Origin: Pardosa pseudoannulata
Taxonomy: Eukaryota > Arthropoda > Arachnida > Araneae > Lycosidae
Assembly (NCBI GenBank): GCA_032207245.1
Contig: CM063501.1
Location: 83,532,731-83,596,730 of the forward strand
Length of the DNA stretch: 64,000 nucleotides
Reading direction: 5' to 3'
In this document: positions 46,140-57,515 of the stretch, one piece after another
How the letters are laid out: each line of letters opens with the position of its first letter
Numbering within the stretch: the stretch's first letter is position 1
Position numbers and translations under genes: made by a program
Notes under the pieces: generated by a model
Database searches by the model: none
Seen by the model: the letters and a program-made list of their open reading frames with translations, nothing else
What the model was told of the DNA's origin: nothing

Positions 46140-46255
46140 TATTTTAATCAAAACAAATCTTTTTCCGAGGCGTAAAATTTATATTTTATAAGAACATACT
46201 AAACGTGTATCTATATAAACGAACGCTATGTACCAAAACGACCTCTTTGATAAAA
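46140..46255 (+). repeat. Dispersed repeat (matches 49775-49892)
   Basis: Shared order: AATCTTTTTCCGAGGCGTAAA, AAGAACATACTAAAC and TCTATATAAACGAA-GCTA. About 115 bp, same orientation in both places. Confidence 0.6.
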
Positions 46256-46354
46256 AAAAACCGTTTTCTTCCGAGATTTGAAAATGGGATGGAGGTGCTC
46301 CGGCGATAAAAATGTTAAAAACCTCCCTCGGCTGTCTTACTTTTTAACTGGAAA

Positions 46355-46565
46355 TCTTCAAATGCTGTTTATTTTCTGAACTTCATTAACGAAAGTGAGC
46401 CGCGTGTAATTCTTTTATCTGGCTCTATTTGCAAAATTAAACAATTTTCGCGGAGCTGGCTGGAGGAATTTAATCTGCGAAAACGCAGAGTTGTTATTTT
46501 TTCGTTAAATTTGCAAGTTGGGACGTAAGGAAATCATCCTTTGGGGAATTTTTTTTCCCTTTTCT
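46355..46565 (+). repeat. Dispersed repeat (matches 35775-36010)
   Basis: Contains CTTCAAATGCTGTTTAT, AACTTCATTAACG, AATTAAACAATTTTCGCG and TTTGCAAGTTGGGA in the same order as the other copy. Confidence 0.6.
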
Positions 46566-46619
46566 CGGTCAAGGAAATCAACGTGAGCACACGAAACTTA
46601 CTTTTAAAATAATTTGCGA

Positions 46620-48850
46620 GATTAGGTTCAAATGATTTCTGTTTAACAAAGCGATTTTATTCTTAAGTTAGTTTTGATTAATAAAATTGGTTACGAATGG
46701 TATAAGTCAAGATAGAATTTTAATTAACTTGCTAATTTGAATTATTTTTTTAAATAATCTGAATTAGCAAGTGTATACTCAAAGGATAAAATGTTTAAGG
46801 TCACATACGACATCTTGATAATGGAACTATTTAAATGAAATATTTATTTAAAGGCTCGTATTTCATTTCAGGTTAGAAGTGGAACCAAAATATTTCTGAA
46901 ATAGTAAATTCACACATCTTATTTTATAGATTACGTCTACATGTTTGACTTTGAATATAATTTTCCAGATTAAAGGACAAATGATTTCTGCTTAACAACG
47001 ATATTTTATTCTTAATTTAATTCTGATTAATAAAATCCGTTACAAGAGGTATATGTCAAAATAGACTTACAATTAACTTGCCAATTCGGATTATTTTTAA
47101 ATAACTTCATTTAGCAAGTGTATACTCTTAAGAGAAAATGTTTAAGGTCACATACGACATCGTGACCCCTCTTAGCAAGTGTATACTCATAGGATAAAAT
47201 GTTTAAGGTCACATACCACCTCGTGACAATGAAAATGGAACGATATAAATGAAATCTTTAAGAACGTGTATTTGGTTTCAGAATGGAAGTGGAACCAAAG
47301 TATTTTTGAAATAGAAAATTCACACATCTTATTTTATAGATTACGTTTACATGTTTGACTTTGAAAATAATTTTCCAGATTAAAGGACAAATGATTTCTG
47401 CTTAACAACGATATTTTATTCTTAATTTAGTTCTGATTAATAAAATCCGTTACAAGTGGTATATGTCAAAATAGACTTACAATTAACTTGCCAATTCGGA
47501 TTATTTTTAAATAACTTCATTTAGCAAGTGTATACTCTTAAGAGAAAATGTTTAAGGTCACATACGACATCGTGACCCCTCTTAGCAAGTGTATACTCAT
47601 AGGATAAAATGTTTAAGGTCACATACCACCTCGTGACAATGAAAATGGAACGATATAAATGAAATCTTTAAGAACGTGTATTTGGTTTCAGAATGGAAGT
47701 GGAACCAAAGTATTTTTGAAATAGAAAATTCACACATCTTATTTTATAGATTACGTTTACATGTTTGACTTTGAAAATAATTTTCCAGAGTAAAGGGCAA
47801 ATTATTTCTGTTTAACAAAGCTATTTTATTCTTAACTTGGTTCTGATTAATAAAATTAGTTACGAGTGGTATATATCAAAACATACTTTTAATTAACTTA
47901 TCAATTCTGATTATATTTAAATATCCTCACTTAGCAAGTGTATACTCCTAGTATAAAATTCTTAAGGTCACATATCACATCATGACAATGAAAAAGGAAC
48001 GATTTAAATGAGATCTTTAGGAACGTGTATTTGGTTTCAGGATAGAAGTGAAATAAAAGTATTTTTGAAATAGAAAATTCACACATCTTATTTTATAGAT
48101 TACGTTTACATGTTTGATTTTGAAAACAATTTTCCAGTTTAAAGAGCAAACGATTTTTTAACAAAGCTATTTTATTCTTAGCTTAGTTCTGATTAATAAA
48201 ATTGGTTACGACTAGTATATATGAAAACTGAATTTTAATTAACTTGCCAATTCGGATTATTTTTAAATAACCTCACTTACCACATGTATACTCATAAGAT
48301 AAAATATTTAAGGTCACATACGACAAAGCGATAATGTTAATGTAACTATTTTTATGAAATTTTAAAAATGTATATTTTGTTTCAGAACAGAGAGAGATAA
48401 TAGAAATATTTTTGCAATAATAAATTTATATCTCCTAATGTATTCTTTCAGTTTATATGGAGTGTCCTTTGAAAATCCTTTGCCAGATTAAGGTGCAATA
48501 TTTCTGTTTAACAAATTCATTTTATTCTTTCTTTCATCACCTGAACCTAACACTCCAACAGCATGGTTCTTTGAATTTTAATTAAGATTACGATGAACTA
48601 ATCATTTGTTCTACATAGTTTAGAACAAATTTTAAATGTAACAATAAACAAAGGGATTTTTTTCTCGTTGATTTTCATATAATAAATGGGTTGAAGGATT
48701 AAGTTAGTTTTGATTAATAAAAGTGATTAAGGTTAGCATACGTCAAAATAAAAGTTTAGTTAACTTACTAACTCAGACTAAATTTTACAAGTGTGATACT
48801 CAAATGGTTAAATGTTTAAGGTAGCACACGCCCATATGATTTTTACGAGC
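46620..48850 (+). repeat. Tandem array with 340/410-bp units
   Basis: Units are anchored by CAAATGATTTCTG at about 46630, 46979 and 47389, with decayed anchors near 47799, 48148 and 48505. Each holds TTCTGATTAATAAAAT, AGCAAGTGTATACTC, GTTTAAGGTCACATAC and TTCACACATCTTATTTTATA. The two units 46979-47388 and 47389-47798 are almost identical and carry an internal 67-bp duplication of the AGCAAGTGTATACTC block. The outer units lack it and are about 340-350 bp and more diverged. The array fades out near 48850. Confidence 0.85.
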
Positions 48851-49774
48851 AAGTTTAAGAAACAAAATATGTGTTTGCTAGTAAACGTATACATATTTTA
48901 TTCATAAAGTGAAATTAAAGAAGGAAACATTTCTTGTCATAGACATTCTAGAAAAACATTAAAAGAAAAAATTAGAAAAAAAAAATATTTAAATACAGAA
49001 TTGGTAGATAGTTAAAATTAGTATGCTTAGAAATGTTTTATATGAATTTTCTAAATAAAATAACTGATAAATTTCAGCTTCTTTCCCAAGATCTAAAACA
49101 GCGATTTAAAATTATGTGGGTATAAGAAATGTACCAGTGGGTTATTCTATCATGTCACTTTCCGAAATCTCTTAAACTGATTCTCAGATGATTTGATTTG
49201 ATTTTCTTTCCTAAGGCTTAAAAAATCAATTTTGGTATTAACGAGTAAAATTAATGTTATAACAGTACAAAATTCAAGCAAACAAATTTCCAGTTTAAAA
49301 TTGTATAACACTTTAAATAATCTTAAAAGACAACTTAAGTTGGGTATGTGTGTGTTATATGAGATTCTTCTCGTTCAATACCATGCTCATAACCTATGGG
49401 GAAAATAAAATTCCCTCTGTCCAGATTGCATTTAAAGTATTGTTTAAAACAAATGTATTACTTGATGGAATAACAAATTCTCCAGGAGGCTATCTTTTCC
49501 TTTCTCAAATAACATCGATAATACTATATTTAATTTTAAATTATTTGTGAGAAGTATAGTATACTCTTTCTCAAGAGCAACTAAGAACATTTAGCAGGCA
49601 TAAATTCAAAAATCGAAAAAAATAGTATCTTATAGAACTTGCTGTTCTATCCCGTACTATATATTTTTAAAAGAACTGTTATAATATGTTAAAGTAGATT
49701 TTACTTTTATTATAGATTAACATTCATCTACCGGAATCCAATATAACAGGTATAGACACCTGAAATATCTCCCC
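48851..49774. other. No recognisable gene
   Basis: AT-rich DNA. A 66-codon frame at 49350-49550 shows no known motif. Confidence 0.45.
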
Positions 49775-49892
49775 AGTTTTTTAACCAAAATAAATATTTT
49801 CCGAGGTGTAAAATTTGTGTTTCTTAAGAACATACTAAACATAAATCTATGTAAACGAAATGCTACGTATAAAACTACTTCATTGATAAAAT
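49775..49892 (+). repeat. Dispersed repeat (matches 46140-46255)
   Basis: Contains ATATTTTCCGAGGTGTAAAA, AAGAACATACTAAAC and CTATGTAAACGAAATGCTA in the order seen in the other copy. Confidence 0.6.
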
Positions 49893-50012
49893 TCTGATTC
49901 AATTATCTCGAGTACTCTGATGTTGAGAACAGCTGAATAATTAAGCTGTGTAAGTTCTATTTACGAAGCATGTGTAGGTGATTTCTGTATCAATAAGCTT
50001 TTGAAAATGAAA

Positions 50013-50090
50013 GTAGAGCCTCGATTATCCGAGCTAATTGGGATCACTAGTACCTCGGATATCGAAAATCTCGGTTATTTTTTAAATTTT
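50013..50090 (+). mobile_element. Tigger/pogo-like terminal region
   Basis: GTAGAGCCTCGATTATCCGA, then GCTAATTGGGATCACTAG and CTCGGATATCGAAAATCTCG. This layout is characteristic of one branch of pogo/Tigger ends. No opposite terminus with TA flank was found nearby, so it is an orphan end. Confidence 0.55.
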
Positions 50091-50469
50091 TTAGTGTTTT
50101 TTTAACTATATGCATTAATAAGTTAACTAATAAAAGTTGCATTTTCAAAAATAACACATACCTTAAGAAAGTATTTTATTATTTAAATTTAGTATGCATT
50201 ATTTTAAGTAGACACCTGATGAACCCTCTTGATCCCTGGAAGCAAAGCATTATTCGCTGATGATTTCTGAGAGTGCGATGCTTCCTGGAAGTTAAGTGCT
50301 TTGGGGGGGGCGTAACTAGGTCCTTTATCGCCAGTGGCAAAAAACTACTCTGCACCCCTACCACCCAATATAGTGAGAAAATATATAATTTTTTATATAT
50401 CATATATTTAGAATGAACTCAAAATATTTTTTTTAATTCTTAAAAGGTTCTTTAATTCTTAAAATTTAA

Positions 50470-50600
50470 ATGTTAAAATGGGGCAATTTCACGTTGTGTC
50501 ACTATGCAGCCCGGGTGGTGCTAAATGGGTAACAGCTGCGTAGCTATGTATTAGCATAAAGACATGTACTGCCTGTATTGCCAGCTGCGGTAGGAAAAAA
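50470..50600 (+). repeat. SINE-like fragment related to the 41.3-kb repeats
   Basis: Contains GCAGCCCGGGTGGTGC, GCTGCGTAGCTATGTA and TACTGCCTGTATTGCCAGC, matching the patch at 41326-41375. No clear pol III boxes. Confidence 0.4.
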
Positions 50601-50811
50601 ACGTAGTGTCACTAATTACGTTAATGCCCTTCCCTGTTCATCTCTATGTCTATAATAGTCAATAGGCAACAAATATTCTACCTTTCCGTTTCAAACAAAA
50701 GTGAAATTTTTCATGAATTTAGATATCTCATGCTGCATGAAATTGAACAAGAGAATTTCATTATGCGTGATAATGAATGTATTAAATAATATAATAGTAC
50801 TTTTAGTTGTT

Positions 50812-50989
50812 TGTTTTGGTTTGGAGCACTACGGTCTAATGTTTTGTTACATTAGGGCTAACAAAACCGGGACCTACCGCTAAAAGCTGATTCTGAATTG
50901 CTACGAACATTCATAACTTTAGCGGGATTCGAACCCGCGAACCCCAGTACCGATTGACAGCTTTCTACCATTCGGCCATCATTTGGCGC
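50812..50989 (-). repeat. tRNA-derived SINE, near complete
   Basis: Main family. Tail TTTGGTTTGGAGCACTACGG at the low end, B box (reverse complement of GGGATTCGAACCC) at 50919-50931 and A box near 50980. Flanked by CTTTTAGTTGTT at 50800 and CTTTAATTGTT at 50990, a probable 11-12-bp target duplication. Confidence 0.8.
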
Positions 50990-51746
50990 CTTTAATTGTT
51001 AAACCTTATTTCTTTTTAAACTCTGTTATACTTTGAATATAGACATAGTGAGAATATTAGAATAAGTAGTTTAAGAATCCTATACTATAAACAAAAATCA
51101 ATCCACGAGTTGAAGTAATTTAATATCCAAAAATGAATAATGAAAATATAAGTAATTAAACCAATATATTCTTCGAAATCCAGCAATGAATGAAATAAAC
51201 AGGGAAAAACCTTCAATAATAGTTTCTTAATTTAGCGGCAGCAATAAGCAATGTTAAGATGCCTAAATAGTCAAAAAACAGAAATTCGATTATTTTCCCC
51301 TTTATTTAATTATAAATAGAACTAGGCTATACCCATGAACTTGCCTTAACTTATGAAGAATTCGAGCTTATATACTCAATGAGAAAGAAGCATTATTTCA
51401 AGTTACTTTAATTAAACGTTGAATGTAATTATGCCTCTTGCCGTTCAAAAATGACTGCTGCTGATATCTACTTTTAAGATTTTTTTAGCCTTGGCCTACC
51501 GTTAAAATCTTTTTCACTAATTAGATCGCGTTTTCTGGATCTAAATTATTCTCCGATTAATGTTAGATTAATCTTTTATATAATATGCGATTGAAATACA
51601 GGAAAAGTTTTATAACTACGGATGAATGTGAACAAGAAAATCAGAAAAAAAAATTCAGGAGTAAGCTTAGAACATTTTATCTTAACACATTGTATGCGGG
51701 ACACATACTAGTACGTTTTCTGACGGTTGATACTGGAGCGAGGGTT

Positions 51747-51922
51747 TGGTTTGGTTTTGGAGCGCTACGGTCTATTGTTTTGCACACGAGGGCTAATGAG
51801 CCCGGAACCTACTGCATAAAGCCGATTCCGACCGGCTACGACATCCATTCCAAGGTGGGATTCGAACCCACGAACTCCGGTACCAACGATCAGCGCCCTT
51901 ACCAATCGGCCATCGTTCGGCT
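51747..51922 (-). repeat. tRNA-derived SINE, near complete
   Basis: Best-preserved member. Its tail is GGTTTGGTTTTGG, a CCAAAA-type repeat on the reverse strand. The B box reads GGTTCGAATCC on the minus strand (reverse complement of GGGATTCGAACCC at 51857-51869) and the A box near 51912. Flanks GAGCGAGGG and GAGCGCGGG suggest a short target duplication. The 123-codon frame across it is incidental. Confidence 0.85.
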
Positions 51923-52175
51923 ACTTGAGCGCGGGACACGTACTAGCACGTACTAGTACGGGTTAGTGTAACAACATGGTTTGTGGGTACAAAAATAACG
52001 GTATATTAGGAAAACGAAGCCGAATGTTCTTGTCTACTACATAGACTCTGGAAAAATTTAGACAAATAAGAACTAGTTTATACATTAGTCGATGTGGAAC
52101 CAAAGAACGGGAAGATTGATTAAAAAATATCTATTTAGGTTTAAAATTAACCTTTTCTTTGTCCTTGCTAAAATG

Positions 52176-52177
<2 letters not shown>

Positions 52178-52231
<54 letters not shown>

Positions 52232-52313
52232 ATATATATATATGATATATATATATATATATCATATATATATATCATATATATATATATGATATATATA
52301 TATATCATATATA

Positions 52314-52400
<87 letters not shown>
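52178..52400. repeat. TA microsatellite with GATATATATC variants
   Basis: About 220 bp of nearly pure TA, with interspersed TGATA/TATCA units in the middle third that form longer palindromes. The isoleucine/tyrosine frames on both strands are artefacts of the repeat. Confidence 0.95.
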
Positions 52401-52900
52401 AAACAATATGTTAAGTAGAAAGCAAAAGAAAGTATTTTAACCATGGAAAATTTTGGAGTTCGAATTTCAACGGAAATACTCATTTAAACCCGCAGTCGTT
52501 GTAACCATGGAAAATTTTGGAGTTCGAATTTCAACGGAAATACTCATTTAAACCCGCAGTCGCCCAATGGGGATCCAAGGACAACCAGTGTACCGTCAAA
52601 AAAATGTTTATGGTCCACAAAAAAAACGGATAATTGTTTATTGTAAGTTGAAACACAACTAACAAAAAGTTTCATTGACATTCAGATAAAAAAAAAAAAT
52701 GAAAACATCTTTATCAAGATCTCACTCTTGGTTTTCTATAAAAGAATGAATACCCGTCACTGAGTGAGAAAGTACTGTAAATTTTAATTCAATTTTCAAC
52801 AGCATATTTGTGCGAAAAGAAAGATTTCAACTGTCACAGTAATTAAAACTCGATATCACTCTTGGCTTAAAATAAACGCAGCTCTCCGTCTTGCAGTAAA

Positions 52901-53180
52901 GCCGTTGGAATCGAAACTCCACATAAGTATGTTAAATATGCAAGAACACATATCACAGTAAAAATGTGACGTCATTGGAACCAAAACTCCACATAAGTAT
53001 GTTAAATATGCAAGAACACATATCACAGTAAAAATGTGACATCGTTGGAACCAAAACTCCACATAAGTATGGTCAATAAGCAAGAAGACATATCACAGTA
53101 AAAATGTGACTTCGTTGGAACTAAAACTCCACAGAAGTATGGTCAATAAGCAAGAACACATATCATAGTAAAAATGTGTG
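52901..53180 (-). repeat. 70-bp minisatellite, four copies
   Basis: Units contain GTTGGAACCAAAACTCCACA, AAGTATGTTAAATATGCAAG and CATATCACAGTAAAAATGTG with a 70-bp period. Because 70 is not a multiple of three, the cysteine-rich 75-codon minus-strand frame changes register in each unit and is not a gene. Three copies are present in unit 2 (54676-54885). Confidence 0.85.
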
Positions 53181-53483
53181 ATGTAGAGTTTATTTTAAAT
53201 TATAATACAACATTTTTACTTTTAATATGTGCATTTTGTATTAATAGAATAAAAAATTTTTAATTATTTTTCTATAAATCTATTTCACAGCTTTTTATTC
53301 TAAATTTATGTAATTGGTGGTCCCACAAATAAAAATTATATATGTAGTGGTCCTTGAAATTCTAAGTTCTGACTGCTGGTTTAACTATGCCTAAATAAAT
53401 TTTGTAAAGTTTCCGTGTTACGTCTGTACGTAGGTACAGGGATACTTTAAAACGTTAAATATCCACTTTAACCACCAAACGAT

Positions 53484-53600
53484 AGCCTAATCGTTAAGAG
53501 CACTAATCTTCGGTACCCGAGTTCGTGAGTTTGGATCCCCTGGTGGTATGAACGTAGTTAGCTTGTAATACACATTCCTCTTGTACAAAGTAAAAGGCAA
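53484..53600 (+). repeat. tRNA-derived SINE-like head in duplication unit 1
   Basis: GATAGCCTAATCGTTAAGAGC (20 of these bases suit an A box region), then CTTCGGTACCCGAGTTCG and GAGTTTGGATCCCC as a weak B box. It resembles the main SINE head in the opposite orientation, but the body (GTAATACACATTCCTC) is different, so it is a separate subfamily. The duplicate is at 55196-55312. Confidence 0.55.
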
Positions 53601-54246
53601 TAATGTAATCACGTGGAATGGTGCTCTCTTTTAAATTTGAGTAGGGAATATAAGGAACTTTCACTTCAAAATTTAATTCCATATCTTACTTAATAATAAA
53701 AATGTTAATATAATTTCTTAAATATGAGTCAAATTCTTCAATTAATTATTATTTTTATTTTTATTTTACTTATTTATTTATTTATTTAAACGCAGATGTC
53801 AATAAAATCAGCATTAAAAAACTAGAACAATTCCCATAATATAGAAACCGTATAAACCCTTTTTTTTTTTTTTTAGAAATTGAATTGCATATACCTGTTT
53901 TAATCGATTCCGAGAGCTTAACAATACGCATGCGCGATTCTTCTATTTTTTTCTAAAGATGATGTCAAAAAAATCAGCATTAAAGAGTGGAACAAACAAA
54001 ATTCCTGTAATACAAAAACCGTGTAAATCTCTATTTAAGAAACTGAACCTGAAGGTACCTGTTTTTATCGCTTCCAAGAGCTTACCAATACGCAGTCACA
54101 ACTGATGGTAGCAGCTGGTGGATTCCAGCATGTAGGAGGGTGAAAGTGGTTAAAAGGGAGTTTAGAAACATGAATGTATTTTATCAAATTGCCTGCTTCT
54201 CGTCAAAGCATACACCATAATGCGTATTGTGAAGAGCCCACACACA

Positions 54247-55900
54247 ATATGTTAAGTAGAAAGCAAAAGAAAGTATTGTAACCATGGAAAATTTTGGAGT
54301 TCGAATTTCAACGGAAATACTCATTTAAACCCGCAGTCGCCCAATGGGGATCCAAGGACAACCAGTGTACCGTCAAAAAAATGTTTATGGTCCACAAAAA
54401 AAACGGATAATTGTTTATTGTAAGTTGAAACACAACTAACAAAAAGTTTCATTGACATTCAGATAAAAAAAAAAATGAAAACATCTTTATCAAGATCTCA
54501 CTCTTGGTTTTCTATAAAAGAATGAATACCCGTCACTGAGTGAGAAAGTACTGTAAATTTTAATTCAATTTTCAACAGCATATTTGTGCGAAAAGAAAGA
54601 TTTCAACTGTCACAGTAATTAAAACTCGATATCACTCTTGGCTTAAAATAAACGCAGCTCTCCGTCTTGCAGTAAAGCCGTTGGAATCGAAACTCCACAT
54701 AAGTATGTTAAATATGCAAGAACACATATCACAGTAAAAATGTGACGTCATTGGAACCAAAACTCCACATAAGTATGTTAAATATGCAAGAACACATATC
54801 ACAGTAAAAATGTGACATCGTTGGAACCAAAACTCCACATAAGTATGGTCAATAAGCAAGAAGACATATCATAGTAAAAATGTGTGATGTAGAGTTTATT
54901 TTAAATTATAATACAACATTTTTACTTTTAATATGTGCATTTTGTATTAATAGAATAAAAAATTTTTAATTATTTTTCTATAAATCTATTTCATAGATTT
55001 TTATTCTAAATTTATGTAATTGGTGGTCCCACAAATAAAAATTATATATGTAGTGGTCCTTGAAATTCTAAAGTTCTGACTGCTGGTTTAACTATGCCTG
55101 AATAAATTTTGTAAAGTTTCCGTGTGGAGTCTGTACGTAGGTACAGGGATACTTTAAAACGTTAAATATCCACTTTAACCACCAAACGATAGCCTAATCG
55201 TTAAGAGCACTAATCTTCGGTACCCGAGTTCGTGAGTTTGGATCCCCTGGTGGTATGAACGTAGTTAGCTAGTAATACACATTCCTCCTGTACAAAGTAA
55301 AAGGAAATAATGTAATCACGTGGAATGGTGCTTGCTCTCTTTTAAATTTGAGTAGGGAATATAAGGAACTTTCACTTCAAAATTTAATTTCATATCTTAC
55401 TTAATTATAAAAATGTTAATATAATTTCTTAAATATGAGTCAAATTCTTCAATTAATTATTATTTTTATTTTTATTTTATTTATTTATTTATTTATTTAA
55501 ACGCAGATGTCAATAAAATCATCATTAAAAAACTAGAACAAGAAAAATTCCCGTAATATAGAAACCGTATAAACCCTTTTTTTTTTTTTTAGAAATTGAA
55601 TTGCATATACCTGTTTTAATCGCTTCCAAGAGCTTACCAATACGCATGCACGATTCTTCTATTTTTTCTAAAGATGATGTCAAAAAAATCAGCATTAAAG
55701 AGTGGAACAAACAAAATTCCTGTAATACAGAAACCGTACGCAAAACCAATACGCAGTCACAACTGATGGTAGCAGCTGGTGGATTCCAGCATGTAGGAGG
55801 GTGAAAGAGGTTAAAAGGGAGTTTAGAAACATGAATGTATTTTATCAAACTGCCTGCTTCTCGTCAAAGCATACACCATAATGCGTATTGTGAAGAGCCC
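54247..55900 (+). repeat. Large tandem duplication, unit 2 (about 1.65 kb)
   Basis: Begins AATATGTTAAGTAGAAAGCA like unit 1 and carries the same blocks in order: CATGGAAAATTTTGGAGTTC, the minisatellite (three copies), the SINE-like head, TTTATTTATTTATTTAAACG and CACAACTGATGGTAGCAGC. It runs directly into the full LTR at 55889. The open frames at 55525-55848 fall within repeated DNA and are not called. Confidence 0.85.
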
Positions 55901-56633
55901 CCCTTTGTCCAGAACTAACGGACGAAATCAGCTGATAGGGAGCCTCCTGTTTCGACCTGTCGACAATAGCGTGGCCGTGTCTGGGATGTTGACAGTTCGG
56001 TTGAATAGGCGTCACACCCTGGGTGCGGTAATGAGCCCAGAGGATTGCATCGAGATTCTAGAACCAGGACAGCCAGCAAATGAGAATTCAGCTAAAAAAA
56101 AAACTACCTGTAACCGTAGGTGGAGTTCTCAGGTAACTGGAATCGTAACTGACCAAAAAACGCTTGGCGGGACCGTAACTGACCCCCACGTATAAAAAAC
56201 CTAGAATTTTTCGACTCGGGGCTTTTCGACATTTTTTACGTGGGTGCCTTGACCTCGTGGAGGCTTCCGCGTGTTTTACCGGAGTCAGCTTTTTAGTGAT
56301 TGCGTTCGGGAGACTCGTGAAGTCCGCTAGCATAAGGAACGGCAGGGTCTCGGACACCGAACGGGGGATAGATTGGGTTTGCATTGCACCCTGGAAAGGC
56401 CTCCCCATTTGTGAGATTATTTAATCTTTTTTTTCCGGCTGTGATCGTCGTGTTAATTTAGTTCCAGCAAAAATCCTCTACATTTCGACTTGTTTTGGTA
56501 GAATTAGAATCCCTTTGTACAAACTGTATATACCCCGTATTTATACCAGAAAAAATAAAAGTGATTTCTAATTCTATTGTGACTGTGATCCTTCTTCGCT
56601 ACTTCTTCACTCAAGAACTTTGAAGTCGTCACA
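55889..56633 (+). mobile_element. Solo LTR, Gypsy-like, second copy
   Basis: 745 bp from TGTGAAGAGCCCCCCTTTGT to TTTGAAGTCGTCACA. Homologous to the LTR at 20741-21452. TATA-like CGTATAAAAAACC at 56190 and AATAAAAG near 56553 could be the promoter and polyadenylation signal. Flanks GTAT and ATAG do not match, so the target duplication was lost or altered, consistent with the adjacent rearrangement. Frames inside (55881-56195 and its reverse) lack retroviral motifs. Confidence 0.8.
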
Positions 56634-56682
56634 ATAGGCAACCGATGCTAGCAAGTGGTTCAGTGTGTGGAGAATTTAAATC

Positions 56683-57515
56683 TCCACGAAGTGGTAAGGT
56701 CTACGAGTTAAAAGCATAAATAAATAAAATTATAACATTTGTCACACATTGCTTAGGGAAGCGGCATTCTCATAGCTTCCAATAATGACATGTCCCTAGG
56801 GATGAAGTCTTGGTTGGATGATATGTAATTATTGTCGACACGTGTAATATGTATAATTGGATTTTTTAAATGTAGTATTAGATAAGCTAAAAAATGTATT
56901 TTTTGGCAGGACCTTGCATCTCAGACTCCTTAAAAAAAGGAAGAAAAACTTTGATACCTCCCCACGAAGTGATAAAGTCCACGAATTAAAATAATAAATA
57001 AATAAAATTATAACGTTTGTCACACATTGCTTAGGGAAGCGGCATTCTCATAGTTTCCAATAATGACATGTCCCTAGGGATGAAATCTTGGTTGGATTGT
57101 ATGTAATTATTGTCGACACATGTAATATGTATCATTGGATTTTTTTTAAATGTTGTATTATATAAGCTAAAAAAGAGTATTTTTTGGCAGAACTTTGCAT
57201 CTCAGACTCCTTAAAAATAGAAGAAAAAATAAGACCTCCCCACGAAATGGTAAGGTCTATGAATTAAATGCATAAATAAATAAAATCATAACGTTTGACA
57301 CATTGTTTAGGGAAGCGGCATTCTCATAGCTTCCAATAACGACATGTCCCTAGGGATGAAGTCTTGGTGGAATTATATGTAATTATTGTCGACAAGTGTA
57401 ATATGTATCATTGGATTTTTTTAATGCAGTATTATATTAGCTTAAATGTATTTTTTGGCAGAACTTTGCATCTGAGACTCCTTAAAAAAAGAAGGAAAAA
57501 AACTGAAACCTCGTT
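56683..57515 (+). repeat. 278-bp tandem repeat, three copies
   Basis: The CACGAAGTGGTAAGGTC anchor recurs at 56685, 56963 and 57241, an exact 278-bp spacing. Each unit holds GGGAAGCGGCATTCTCATAG, ATGACATGTCCCTAGGGATG, TGTAATTATTGTCGACA and TTTGCATCTCAGACTCC. It starts 50 bp after the LTR. No coding content. Confidence 0.9.

Larger units (their letters stand above)
52403..54246 (+). repeat. Large tandem duplication, unit 1 (1.84 kb)
   Basis: Starts AATATGTTAAGTAGAAAGCA and ends with TGTGAAGAGCCC, followed by ACACAC. It is highly similar to unit 2. It differs mainly by a local 60-bp duplication (52440-52559), one extra minisatellite unit and a longer segment at 53880-54090. Its last 12 bases equal the first bases of the LTR that follows unit 2, so the duplication breakpoint lies inside the LTR. 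Confidence 0.85.

Noticed and set aside
46979..48500. CRISPR-like repeat array
   Set aside because: Units are 340-410 bp, contiguous and without unique spacers, in eukaryotic DNA; it is a tandem array.
51857..51912. Possible functional tRNA gene
   Set aside because: The A and B boxes are excellent, but the acceptor and anticodon stems do not form and the same sequence recurs with SINE body and tail at many places, so it is a SINE head.
52856..53083. 75-codon cysteine- and tryptophan-containing minus-strand frame, identical at 54632-54859
   Set aside because: It spans a 70-bp minisatellite that changes frame in each unit. Its identity in two places reflects the large tandem duplication, not protein conservation.
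55881..56408. Retroviral-type gene in the frames of 104-106 codons
   Set aside because: Both frames lie inside the LTR on opposite strands and show no gag, protease, polymerase or envelope motif.
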